Source of the DNA: Minisyncoccota bacterium
GTDB lineage: Bacteria; Patescibacteria; Paceibacteria; UBA9973
DNA: 19,243 nucleotides
Reading direction: 5' to 3'
NCBI GenBank assembly: GCA_028696935.1
Contig: JAQVGE010000003.1
Location: 1-19,243 of the forward strand
Made by a program: the position numbers and the translations under genes. The notes under the pieces are model-generated. The model was not told the origin of the DNA. It did not search any database and saw only the letters and a list, made by a program, of their open reading frames with translations. This document shows, piece after piece, positions 1 to 6,591 of the stretch. Each line of letters opens with the position of its first letter. Position 1 is the stretch's first letter.

Positions 1-398
<398 letters not shown>

Positions 399-618
399 AA
401 TAGAACGGAACAAAATAAAAAATACTTTTTATTTCACTAAAGCTCTAAAGCTAAAGTGAATGTTCCAAAACTGGTTACTTACTTGCTACATCAAAACTTT
501 GTAAAAAGTTAAGACGAGCTTATTTGTGATTTATCTAACATCTAAATATAGATATTAGAATATATACTACCTATTAATCTTTCAAAGAAATTAAAACAGT
601 CGGCTTTAACAGACTGTG
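399..618 (-). other. 16S rRNA leader, structured
   Basis: This is the stretch between the predicted rRNA transcription start (~618) and the 16S 5' end. It holds no gene. Visible structure includes a 28-nt hairpin at 433-460 (6-bp outer and 4-bp inner stem around a 2-nt internal loop), an adjacent AT-only inverted repeat at about 413-432, and a short CAGTC/GACTG stem at 597-616 near the start of the transcript. Such leader stems are normally part of RNase III processing or antitermination, but I see no clear boxA and assign no specific role. Confidence 0.5.
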
Positions 619-624
619 GGTTCT

Positions 625-652
625 ATTATATACAAATAGTAAAAGAAGTCAA
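625..652 (-). promoter_or_regulatory. rRNA operon promoter
   Basis: On the minus strand TTGACT (647-652) lies 16 nt from a perfect TATAAT (625-630). It is one of only two promoters in the window with both boxes close to consensus, as expected for rRNA. Predicted start is near 618, giving a leader of about 220 nt. Confidence 0.85.
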
Positions 653-702
653 GACTTTTTTAAGACATTGAAACCTCATTAAATAGAAGGATTTTAAGGC
701 TA

Positions 703-1071
703 TTATCTATAAAAACCGTCCTCTTTATTAAAATCTAGAAATTCATCGATTGTCATTCCTTGGTAACGAGCTATTCCATCGTCTCCAACAACAACTTGAT
801 CAATATCTTCTCTTTTAAAGAATCCTGCTATTTTTATATATTCTTCAATTTTTTGCTGTTTTTCAAGTAGTTTATCTGCTTCTTCTGCCATTGCGTTTAA
901 TCTTTCTTCTTCTTGTTTATTTTCTATTGCAATCATAAGCGCATGATAAGCTGCAGGATCTTCTTTTTCAAGCTCCAAAAAATCATCGGCGTTTATAATT
1001 TCCCTTGATTCATTTTCTTCATTATTATCATTTTTTTCTATTCTGTTTTTGTTAAAACCTTCCATAGACAT
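703..1071 (-). CDS. Acidic, helix-rich protein of unknown function (122 aa)
   Basis: I do not recognise this family. The protein has no signal peptide or membrane segment, so it is probably cytoplasmic. Residues 1-30 are Asn/Glu-rich and probably disordered. Residues 30-75 are charged, helix-forming and likely coiled coil (Glu/Gln/Lys-rich around EEERLNAMAEEADKLLEK). The C-terminal part (about 80-122) looks folded, with a DGIARYQGMTIDEFLDF stretch. The start is supported by an extended -10 box (TGTTATAAT, 1078-1086) ending 6 nt from the ATG. A second in-frame ATG lies two codons later. The gene stands alone immediately upstream of the rRNA promoter, on the same strand, and no terminator was seen before that promoter. 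Confidence 0.75.
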   Translation of the reverse strand: MSMEGFNKNRIEKNDNNEENESREIINADDFLELEKEDPAAYHALMIAIENKQEEERLNAMAEEADKLLEKQQKIEEYIKIAGFFKREDIDQVVVGDDGIARYQGMTIDEFLDFNKEDGFYR

Positions 1072-1077
1072 ATTTGT

Positions 1078-1086
1078 ATTATAACA
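1078..1086 (-). promoter_or_regulatory. Extended -10 promoter, leaderless, for the 703-1071 gene
   Basis: TGT-TATAAT on the minus strand lies with its last base 6 nt from the ATG at 1071, so the predicted transcription start falls at or next to the start codon. No good -35 box is visible. Confidence 0.65.
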
Positions 1087-1135
1087 TATTTAAAATAGGT
1101 CAGGAATATTTATTATCTTTTCAAAGAAAAAATTT

Positions 1136-1209
1136 CACGACCCTGACTCGTCTCTATTTTTTCTTATAAAAAATATGACTCCGCCTTTCGATTCGTCTCT
1201 AGCAGAGAC
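1136..1209. repeat. Short GC-rich repeat-like patch downstream of tRNA-Lys
   Basis: Inside an AT-rich spacer this segment holds two near-copies of GAYTCGTCTCT (about 1145-1155 and 1190-1200), an AT hairpin (1156-1174, seven base pairs) and a GTCTCT-agc-AGAGAC hairpin near 1195-1209. No gene is visible. It may be a decayed small intergenic repeat; family unknown. Confidence 0.4.
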
Positions 1210-1216
1210 CACTAGT

Positions 1217-1254
1217 AATACAAAAACACCAGAAGTATCTGATGTTTTTGTATT
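1217..1254 (-). terminator. Terminator hairpin after tRNA-Lys
   Basis: A 16-bp stem with one G-U pair on the minus strand and a 6-nt loop. The 3' arm contains a TTTTTG run. It starts 4 nt past the tRNA 3' end. Confidence 0.8.
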
Positions 1255-1257
1255 GTG

Positions 1258-1330
1258 TGCCCCGTGAGGGAATCGAACCCCCGACCATCTCCTTAAGAGG
1301 GAGCTGCTCTACCAGCTGAGCTAACAGGGC
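1258..1330 (-). tRNA. tRNA-Lys (anticodon CTT)
   Basis: The 73-nt sequence folds as a full cloverleaf: acceptor GCCCTGT/ACGGGGC, D-stem GCTC/GAGC, anticodon loop CTCTTAA with anticodon CTT (reads AAG), and T-stem GGGGG/CCCTC around TTCGATT. The outermost anticodon-stem pair is a G-A mismatch. Discriminator is A. The 3' CCA is not encoded, so it must be added by a CCA-adding enzyme. The gene has its own promoter and a hairpin directly downstream. Confidence 0.95.
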
Positions 1331-1346
1331 GTGTTAGACTTTTTAT

Positions 1347-1375
1347 ACTATATTATTTCCTCAACAATTTTACAA
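1347..1375 (-). promoter_or_regulatory. tRNA-Lys promoter
   Basis: Minus-strand TTGTAA (1370-1375), a 17-nt spacer and TATAGT (1347-1352) precede the tRNA by 16 nt. This fits a vegetative promoter with a short 5' leader. Confidence 0.55.
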
Positions 1376-1379
1376 GTTA

Positions 1380-1640
1380 TCATTTATAAATACCATGGTC
1401 ACCTATAGAAAGAAAAGCAACTTCTTTTTTGTTTTCATATTGAAAAATTATTCTATAAGAATAATTCACAGAAAAACTAAAACAATTTTTATAAATACCA
1501 TTTAATTTATGAACTTTCAGAATCTTATGGTTAGAGGCATCTTTAAATAGTTCTATTTTTTCTAAAACCTCATCTTGTAAATCAATATTCAGTTTTTTAA
1601 ACTGTCTAACAAAAATAGGAGCGTAAATAATTTTAATCAT
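1380..1640 (-). CDS. RelE/ParE-type toxin (86 aa)
   Basis: The protein has the size and pattern of the RelE/YoeB/YafQ fold: an N-terminal strand (IKIIYAPIF), two helices with conserved Phe-Lys-Lys, then the characteristic C-terminal sheet with Arg 63 (YSYRIIF) and a terminal GDHGIYK motif (His 82, Tyr 85). In this family such residues contribute to ribosome-dependent mRNA cleavage; ParE relatives instead target gyrase, and the two cannot be separated here. The ATG at 1640 was chosen because it begins the conserved first strand and lies 4 nt after the antitoxin stop. The frame stays open upstream but overlaps the antitoxin gene. It is co-transcribed with and probably neutralised by the upstream ribbon-helix-helix protein. 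Confidence 0.85.
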   Translation of the reverse strand: MIKIIYAPIFVRQFKKLNIDLQDEVLEKIELFKDASNHKILKVHKLNGIYKNCFSFSVNYSYRIIFQYENKKEVAFLSIGDHGIYK

Positions 1641-1644
1641 AAAA

Positions 1645-1866
1645 TTATTTAACCATTTTTGATAATTTTCGTAGATCACCAGATAAACCTTTACCCATAA
1701 CAATTTCTTTCTGAGCAGTTAAAATAGATTGTATTGCTTCTTCTTCAGCTGCACTTTTTATAGCACGACGAACAACATCAGCCTTATTTGAACCATAACC
1801 AGATTTAACTAAATTATTTAATTCTTTTTCAAGTTCCATTGGAAGTGGAACAGATATAGTGGTCAT
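1645..1866 (-). CDS. Ribbon-helix-helix antitoxin (73 aa)
   Basis: The N-terminus (TTISVPLPMELEKELNNLVKS) is a typical ribbon-helix-helix DNA-binding strand and first helix, followed by the second helix (NKADVVRRAIKSAAEEEA) that closes the dimer core. The C-terminal ~25 residues are charged and would wrap the toxin. Length fits the ParD/RelB-like and CopG-like antitoxins. The gene directly precedes the toxin with a 4-nt gap. A TATAAT box ends 7 nt from its ATG, and a perfect 30-bp palindrome lies just upstream, a plausible autoregulatory operator. Family assignment is by pattern, not by alignment. Confidence 0.85.
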   Translation of the reverse strand: MTTISVPLPMELEKELNNLVKSGYGSNKADVVRRAIKSAAEEEAIQSILTAQKEIVMGKGLSGDLRKLSKMVK

Positions 1867-1873
1867 AATATTT

Positions 1874-1879
1874 ATTATA
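1874..1879 (-). promoter_or_regulatory. -10 box of the toxin-antitoxin operon
   Basis: Minus-strand TATAAT lies 7 nt from the antitoxin ATG. The expected -35 position abuts the 1902-1931 palindrome. The surrounding DNA is AT-only, which lowers specificity. Confidence 0.55.
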
Positions 1880-1901
1880 ATTTAACTTAATAATCTAACA
1901 T

Positions 1902-1931
1902 ATACTATATTATCATATGATAATATAGTAT
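1902..1931. promoter_or_regulatory. Perfect 30-bp palindrome, putative antitoxin operator
   Basis: Every base from 1902 to 1931 pairs symmetrically about the CATATG centre. It lies just upstream of the toxin-antitoxin -10 box. Autoregulation through such palindromes is established for ribbon-helix-helix antitoxins; binding here is inference. Confidence 0.55.
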
Positions 1932-1967
1932 GCAACACCCCATAGGCAAGACCTATGGGGTGTTGCA
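1931..1967 (-). terminator. 16-bp hairpin downstream of the Cys-repeat gene
   Basis: A perfect 16-bp GC-containing stem (ACACCCCATAGG arm) with a 5-nt loop sits 26 nt past the stop of the 1994-3043 gene. It shares its edge base with the adjacent palindrome. Neither strand has a U-tract after the stem, so terminator function is likely but not certain. Confidence 0.55.
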
Positions 1968-1993
1968 AGAAATATAAATTATCTAAAATTAAT

Positions 1994-3043
1994 TTAATTA
2001 CTAGATGAAGAGCATGTTTGGTACCATTTTAAATTTAACAATTCTCTTGTTTGTATACCAACTATACCATCAGATGTTAATCCATTATCTGATTGAAAAG
2101 CCATGACTGCAGATCTTGTGCCCTTACCAAATTTACCATCAATACTATAATCATCTAAATACCCCAAACTATTTAGTATAGATTGAAGAGATTTTTCTTG
2201 ATCTCCTGATGAACCGATCATTAGTTTTGACATTAAAGTATTAGAAGAACAATAATTATTTATACTTGTTGACTGACATTTTTGTCCTGTAGTTAAACTA
2301 TAAACAAATCCTGGTTGGCAACCATTATCAGTAATAGTGGTTTGATTAATATTAGCAGGGCATTTTTCACCTGTTGTTCTGCTATACACTTCTCCGTTCA
2401 TACAGCCTTCTTTTGTTGTTACTTTTTCCACAACTTTAACTGGGCAAATTTCACCAGTATACATGTTATACATTTTTCCATTTGAACAACCGTTATCTAT
2501 TTCATTTCCTCTGTAATTAGTACACAAAAGACCTGTATTAAGACTATATTTAATAGTTCCATCACATCCATCATTTACAATGGGACATTTTTCGCCTGTG
2601 TACATGTTATATGTTCTTCCACTAGCACAACCATTATCATTCTCTGTACCTTTATAGTTGCTACACATAAGTCCAGTTATAGAACTATATTTTATATTAC
2701 CATTACAACCATTATCTATGACAGGGCATTTTTGTCCTGTTGTTAAATTAAAGATTGCACCAGAGGAACAACCGTCATCTATTGTTGGACATATAAACTT
2801 ATATGATGTTGTGCAACCGTTCGTATCTTTGGTTGCAGGTTCTATTTTAGAATAACTTCCATCTGAACATAATTTTGGGCTTGGCATGTTTGGAGGACAG
2901 ATTGTAGATATTGGACATTCAGCACCAGTATATAAATCATATTTAGCTCCGTTTAAACAACCATTTTGAATTTCCGCTTGGGTAAATCTAATACCAATTA
3001 TTAAAAAAGACAAAACAAACAAACCAGTTAATATTTTTTTCAT
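1994..3043 (-). CDS. Secreted Cys-repeat protein with peptidoglycan-binding domain (349 aa)
   Basis: Residues 1-23 form a signal peptide (MKKILTGLFVLSFLII..., cleavage likely after TQA). The body has eight imperfect copies of a 19-residue unit, consensus DNGC-xxG-xxYxxxTGxx-CP, always with 13 residues between the two cysteines, plus one divergent Cys/Pro segment between copies 1 and 2. Copies 3-4 and 5-6 form a duplicated ~47-residue pair. The C-terminus (about 275-340) is a peptidoglycan_binding_1-type domain: QSILNSLGYLDDYSIDGKFG, then AVMAFQSDNGLTSDGIVG. The protein is therefore probably exported and attached to or acting on the cell wall; I see no catalytic domain. The ATG at 3043 is preferred for its signal peptide; the frame is open to a GTG at 3073. 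Confidence 0.85.
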   Translation of the reverse strand: MKKILTGLFVLSFLIIGIRFTQAEIQNGCLNGAKYDLYTGAECPISTICPPNMPSPKLCSDGSYSKIEPATKDTNGCTTSYKFICPTIDDGCSSGAIFNLTTGQKCPVIDNGCNGNIKYSSITGLMCSNYKGTENDNGCASGRTYNMYTGEKCPIVNDGCDGTIKYSLNTGLLCTNYRGNEIDNGCSNGKMYNMYTGEICPVKVVEKVTTKEGCMNGEVYSRTTGEKCPANINQTTITDNGCQPGFVYSLTTGQKCQSTSINNYCSSNTLMSKLMIGSSGDQEKSLQSILNSLGYLDDYSIDGKFGKGTRSAVMAFQSDNGLTSDGIVGIQTRELLNLKWYQTCSSSSN

Positions 3044-3089
3044 ATATTTTAAAAAATTAAAATAATAAAACACTTATACTAAAATATTA

Positions 3090-4082
3090 CTATTTTCTCA
3101 ACAATTTTACAAGTTCGTCGCTTAGATTTTTTATAGATTCATCATCATATAAAGACAAGGCAAAGACTGGTTTACCAAGTTTTTCAAATTCTTTTTTAAT
3201 TCGATTGATTTTATCAATCGCCCTGAGCTCAGTCGAAGGGTCGTCGTTCACAATATCTGTTTTAGTAAGAATTATAATCTCTTCTTTTTCGGAAAGAATT
3301 TTATTATAATTTTCAAGTTCTTTCCTAATCTTATTATATATATCCATCGGATCCTTATTTTCCAAAGACACGAGGTGTGCTAGCATTTTTGTCCTCTTTA
3401 TGTGTCTCAAGAATTTAATTCCAAGCCCTCTACCCTTACTTGCTCCTTCTATAAGTCCAGGAATATCAGCTATAACATACCCATAAAAATCACCGAGATT
3501 TGGGTCAAGAGTTGTAAATTGATAACTACCAATTTTTGCAGATGCATTAGTAACTGCGTTTAAAAGAGATGATTTACCAGCATTCGGCATCCCCACTAAT
3601 CCAATATCAGCAAAAAGCTCTAGCTCTACTTTAAAATTACCATCCTCTGACTGTTTTCCTTTTGTTGCTTTCTTTGGGGTTGTGTTAGTAGAACTTTTAA
3701 ATCTTTCATTACCAAAACCACCAGCACCACCTTTTAATAGTAATTCTTTTTGCCCAACCTTATCTAAGGAAACCGAGCCTCCACTTTCTATATTAGTGAT
3801 TACAGAACCAACAGGTAATTCAATAATTAAATCCTGTGCATTTTTACCATGCTTACTTCCACCCATTCCGTCTTGCCCTCTCTCCGCCCTAAACTCTTTT
3901 TTGTGTTTGTATTTTGAAAGTAAGTTAATATCCAAAACAGCTAAAGCATAAATATCTCCGCCCTTTCCTCCATCTCCTCCGTTCGGACCACCCTTATCTA
4001 TAAATTTCTCTTTCCGCCAACGAACAACCCCGTCTCCACCGTTTCCTGCTTTTGCATAAAATTTTATTTCATCGATAAACAT
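3090..4082 (-). CDS. obg: GTPase Obg/CgtA (330 aa)
   Basis: Obg is a ribosome-associated GTPase acting in 50S assembly. The Gly-rich Obg fold spans residues 1-158 (AKAGNGGDG, GGPNGGDGGKGGD). The G domain shows G1 GMPNAGKS (164-171), G3 DIPGL (206-210) followed by the conserved EGASKGRGLG stretch, and G4 TKTD (273-276). The G5 position (about 308) reads ALSLYD instead of a clear SA motif. The optional C-terminal OCT domain is absent. The start is placed at the ATG giving MFIDEIKFYAKAG, the conserved N-terminus; the open frame continues 25 codons upstream through a GC-rich hairpin segment that does not look like Obg. Directly after G4, residues 281-289 (DPSTELRAI) are encoded by a repeat-like sequence. 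Confidence 0.95.
   Translation of the reverse strand: MFIDEIKFYAKAGNGGDGVVRWRKEKFIDKGGPNGGDGGKGGDIYALAVLDINLLSKYKHKKEFRAERGQDGMGGSKHGKNAQDLIIELPVGSVITNIESGGSVSLDKVGQKELLLKGGAGGFGNERFKSSTNTTPKKATKGKQSEDGNFKVELELFADIGLVGMPNAGKSSLLNAVTNASAKIGSYQFTTLDPNLGDFYGYVIADIPGLIEGASKGRGLGIKFLRHIKRTKMLAHLVSLENKDPMDIYNKIRKELENYNKILSEKEEIIILTKTDIVNDDPSTELRAIDKINRIKKEFEKLGKPVFALSLYDDESIKNLSDELVKLLRK
3221..3240 (-). repeat. Small repeat-like sequence within obg
   Basis: The minus strand reads CCCTTCGACTGAGCTCAGGG, with CCCT/AGGG ends and a CTGAGCTCAG core palindrome, followed by GCGA. It is GC-rich inside an AT-rich gene and read in frame as DPSTELRAI. From memory, similar CCTTCGACT-n-CGCTCAGG sequences occur as abundant small intergenic repeats in several bacterial groups; I could not check copy number. 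Confidence 0.5.
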
Positions 4083-4214
4083 ACTAAAAATTAAAATAGT
4101 CTTGTTAGAGGGGCTTGCGAACGCGATGGCGCGAGCACTCGAGAAAATTTTTGGCAAAAAATTTTCGTGCCCTCAGAGAAGAGCTATTTTATCTGATTCT
4201 CCGTTATCTACAAC
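4083..4214. repeat. Spacer with GC-rich segment and perfect hairpin
   Basis: This 132-nt spacer between the MYG1-like gene and obg contains a GC-rich stretch (about 4110-4142) with repeated GCGAGC/GCGAAC words, then a perfect 10-bp AT inverted repeat with a 4-nt loop at 4143-4166. GAGGG/CCCTC words at the two borders (about 4109 and 4170) could close a larger stem. No gene is visible. It may act as a terminator or be a small repeat. Confidence 0.45.
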
Positions 4215-5129
4215 TTAACTTATAAGTGCCTTTTCTGCAAGGGCGAAAGCCCCCTCTTTAGTTTTTACATGAGAAAAGAAACCTGATTGGTGACAAAAGA
4301 TGAAACCTTCTACCCCACTCAATTCTTTTAGCTTAGGGTCTTCATTCATAAAACCTCTCCATGATTCTGGGAATAATTTTCTACTCTCCATAGTTCCAAT
4401 ATCTTTTCTAACAGCTTCTACCTTCCAACTATCATCATAAGCACTCGGATAGACAAAATAAACGGGTTCTTCGTATTTAGGTAATACATCTTGGATTAAA
4501 TATCTAGGTAATGCCTTATCTAATACAACAATTCTCTTGTCTGTTGATTCTTCGTAAGAATTTTTTATTATTATTTCTCCCTCTACATCATCTTTAGCAA
4601 TCTTAATTTCTCTTTTTAAGAGTGGAATTATTTTTTTAACCTGCTCTTTAAAAATTCTATCAACATCAGCCTTATCTTCTTTCCAGGTGGGATAAAACGC
4701 CATAAATATAGCATTTACAGAATATGGATCTATCCCTTTTATTTTAGGAGTATATATATCTACCCCGTTATCCTTAGCATCTATAGACTGAACAATTCTT
4801 TCATCTATTTTATCTGCAACTTCTTTGCTCCCGCAAATCTCTTCGCCATACTTTTTCCAAATCAGTCCAAACGAAGAATAAGGAATTCCGTTTTCTCTTT
4901 GACCTCCACCACCTTTTTGATGATGATCAAACCTATTTCTTTTTTCGTCATTCTCTCCTCCAACATCATAAACATAATCACCCTTTTCCATTATTTTTTT
5001 ATCTCTCGTCCTAATTATTTTTATATGACCATTATGAAGGATTGATAAAGTTGCAGTCGCAAACAAATCATCAGCATGAAAAGCTCCGTTATGAGTAACC
5101 AATATTTTATTTTTATGGAAAATAGACAT
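4215..5129 (-). CDS. MYG1/UPF0160 family metal-dependent hydrolase (304 aa)
   Basis: The protein matches the MYG1 (UPF0160) family, which is related to DHH phosphoesterases; the eukaryotic member is a 3'-5' RNA exonuclease. Visible signatures are THNGAFHADD (12-21), YDVGG (54-58), FDHHQKG (67-73) and DAKDNGVD (117-124), which supply the His/Asp metal ligands, and a C-terminal GFIFCHQSGFF stretch typical of the family. Length is close to the usual ~300 residues. The ATG at 5129 was chosen because it starts just before the conserved strand; upstream in-frame codons overlap the preceding gene. It is last of a four-gene operon, 10 nt after the DedA-like gene. The cellular substrate in bacteria is unknown. 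Confidence 0.9.
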   Translation of the reverse strand: MSIFHKNKILVTHNGAFHADDLFATATLSILHNGHIKIIRTRDKKIMEKGDYVYDVGGENDEKRNRFDHHQKGGGGQRENGIPYSSFGLIWKKYGEEICGSKEVADKIDERIVQSIDAKDNGVDIYTPKIKGIDPYSVNAIFMAFYPTWKEDKADVDRIFKEQVKKIIPLLKREIKIAKDDVEGEIIIKNSYEESTDKRIVVLDKALPRYLIQDVLPKYEEPVYFVYPSAYDDSWKVEAVRKDIGTMESRKLFPESWRGFMNEDPKLKELSGVEGFIFCHQSGFFSHVKTKEGAFALAEKALIS

Positions 5130-5139
5130 TTTAATTATT

Positions 5140-5739
5140 TTAACTAATTTTATTCTCGAATAATTTAACAAAAAAAGCAACTATTTTTTCTAGAATGAAA
5201 AACCCAATAAAGAAGATTAAAATCATCCCAAGAAAATTACGGACATTATGACTTGCAGATAGGGCTGTTTGACTAAAGATAAACCCTATCAAAAGCATAA
5301 AGGATGACCAAACGAGAAGAGAGAATATTTCTGCCTTTACAAAAATTTTAATTTTTATTTTTTTATAACCAGCAAAAATTAAAGCAAACCAATAAAGACC
5401 AAAAACTAAAAACCGAGAAAGGAAGATTGACCAGAATGGTTTTTTGTTAAATTTAGGAAGAATTAAATTAATTTGATTTTCAGCTTTATTTAAAAGACAT
5501 GAATTGGGATATCTTTTTTGTAAATAAACACCAAGATTATAACCAATAATTGATTTAATTACTCCAGCAAAAACAGTCACCCCAAAAGCAATAAAAATAT
5601 TTATTGAACCTAAATGAGAAAATATTCCTGCTAAAATAACAACAATCTCACCTTCCAAAATAACTCCGAGGATGACTAAAATATAAGCTATATTTACATG
5701 CAAAAGAGCAAAGTCAGCAATGTGGCCAATTGTTAACAT
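5140..5739 (-). CDS. DedA/VTT-domain membrane protein (199 aa)
   Basis: This is a hydrophobic protein with about five membrane segments (roughly 15-35, 47-68, 102-125, 136-155, 168-190). The pattern is that of DedA / SNARE-associated (VTT) proteins, thought to be lipid scramblases or transporters: GVILEGEIVVILAGIFSHLG near the N-terminus, then a re-entrant segment containing GYNLGVYLQKRYP, and FLSRFLVFG in the second half. It is shorter than typical DedA proteins. It lies 8 nt after the YvlD-like gene and 10 nt before the MYG1-like gene, so is translated from the same mRNA. Undecaprenyl-phosphate or phospholipid flipping is possible from family knowledge; substrate is not evident. Confidence 0.8.
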   Translation of the reverse strand: MLTIGHIADFALLHVNIAYILVILGVILEGEIVVILAGIFSHLGSINIFIAFGVTVFAGVIKSIIGYNLGVYLQKRYPNSCLLNKAENQINLILPKFNKKPFWSIFLSRFLVFGLYWFALIFAGYKKIKIKIFVKAEIFSLLVWSSFMLLIGFIFSQTALSASHNVRNFLGMILIFFIGFFILEKIVAFFVKLFENKIS

Positions 5740-5747
5740 AATACAAT

Positions 5748-6089
5748 CTATTCAAAATGAAAGACCTTAGAAAGTATCCAGTTTATAATTGAAACAACCA
5801 ATGCACTAATGAAAGCAGCCCAAAATGTTTCAACAATAAAGCCACTAATAATTGTTCCGAGATACCAAAAAACTGCTCCGTTTACTACAAGTGAAAATAA
5901 GCCCAAAGTAACTATATTTATTGGTAAGGTCAAAATTTTTATTATTGGTTTTAAAAACATATTGAAAAGAGTCAAACAAGCTCCAACAGCTAAAACCACC
6001 CAAAGAGGATCAACAAATACTCCTGCAACTAATTGTGTTGTAAGCCAAACTGATATTGATATTAAAATCCAATGTAAAATTAGTTTCAT
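5748..6089 (-). CDS. YvlD/phage holin superfamily IV membrane protein (113 aa)
   Basis: Four hydrophobic helices fill the protein (about 4-24, 28-47, 57-79, 86-106). The pattern LTLFNMFLKPIIKILTLPIN followed by GLFSLVVNGAVFWYLG is characteristic of the Phage_holin_4_2/YvlD family. Despite the name these are widespread chromosomal membrane proteins, not evidence of a prophage; their role is not established, though some are linked to envelope stress. It starts 6 nt after yqeY and ends 8 nt before the DedA-like gene. Confidence 0.85.
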   Translation of the reverse strand: MKLILHWILISISVWLTTQLVAGVFVDPLWVVLAVGACLTLFNMFLKPIIKILTLPINIVTLGLFSLVVNGAVFWYLGTIISGFIVETFWAAFISALVVSIINWILSKVFHFE

Positions 6090-6095
6090 ACTTTT

Positions 6096-6551
6096 TTATT
6101 TAACTAATCCATCAACCACTTCTTTTACCATCGCTCCATCAGCCTTACCTTTTAAATCTTTCATCAAGGTTGACATTAACATACCTTTTTTAGTTGAATC
6201 AGTAATCCCGAGTTCAGAAACTTTTTCTTTAACAAATTTCACAACTTCATCTTTCTCCATCAACTTTGGTAAATATTCTTCTAAAATTATTAATTGAGCG
6301 GTTTCTTCTTCAACCAAATCCATTCTCCCGCCTTTGGTGAATTGTTCAATTGAATCTTTGCGTTGTTTTGCCAAACGATTGATAACTAAAAGAGCTTGGT
6401 CGTCATCCAACAAGTCTTGGGGTGTTTTGTTTGTGGCTACTAATTCATTAGTAAAAGCCGTTACCAACCCCCTCATAACTTCTAACCTAATCTTATCCCC
6501 TGATTTCATCGCTTCTTTAATATTGTTTTTTATTTGTTCATGTAGATTCAT
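6096..6551 (-). CDS. yqeY: YqeY / GatB-related protein (151 aa)
   Basis: This protein has the size and sequence of the YqeY family, which resembles the C-terminal tRNA-binding tail of GatB, an aspartyl/glutamyl-tRNA amidotransferase subunit. Typical features are the opening LHEQIKNNIKEAMKSGDK, the RLEVMRGLVTAFTNE helix, the AKQRKDSIEQFTKGGRMDLV segment, LEEYLPKLM, and the C-terminal KADGAMVKEVV. The stand-alone role is unclear. The ATG at 6551 is supported by a TGATACAAT extended -10 box ending 8 nt away. It is the first gene of the four-gene operon running down to the MYG1-like gene, and its promoter overlaps that of the divergent exonuclease gene. Confidence 0.92.
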   Translation of the reverse strand: MNLHEQIKNNIKEAMKSGDKIRLEVMRGLVTAFTNELVATNKTPQDLLDDDQALLVINRLAKQRKDSIEQFTKGGRMDLVEEETAQLIILEEYLPKLMEKDEVVKFVKEKVSELGITDSTKKGMLMSTLMKDLKGKADGAMVKEVVDGLVK

Positions 6552-6559
6552 ATAGGAGA

Positions 6560-6588
6560 ATTGTATCAAATTTATGATAGAATACCAA
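6560..6588 (-). promoter_or_regulatory. yqeY operon promoter
   Basis: Minus-strand TGA-TACAAT (6560-6568) is 17 nt from TTGGTA (6583-6588), with 8 nt between the -10 and the ATG. It occupies the same DNA as the opposing promoter at 6575-6583. Confidence 0.6.
6575..6583 (+). promoter_or_regulatory. Extended -10 promoter for the exonuclease gene
   Basis: TGA-TAGAAT ends 8 nt before the ATG at 6592, implying a transcript with almost no leader. This supports the 6592 start over the in-frame ATG at 6574, which would lie upstream of the transcript. Confidence 0.55.
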
Positions 6589-6591
6589 TAT

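Noticed and set aside
4083..4157. N-terminal extension of Obg starting at 4157
   Set aside because: The added residues do not resemble Obg, come from a hairpin-rich segment, and precede the conserved MFIDEIKFYAKAG start.
5748..6089. Prophage remnant suggested by the holin-like protein
   Set aside because: The YvlD/holin IV family is widespread in chromosomes, the gene sits in a housekeeping operon, and no other phage gene is present.
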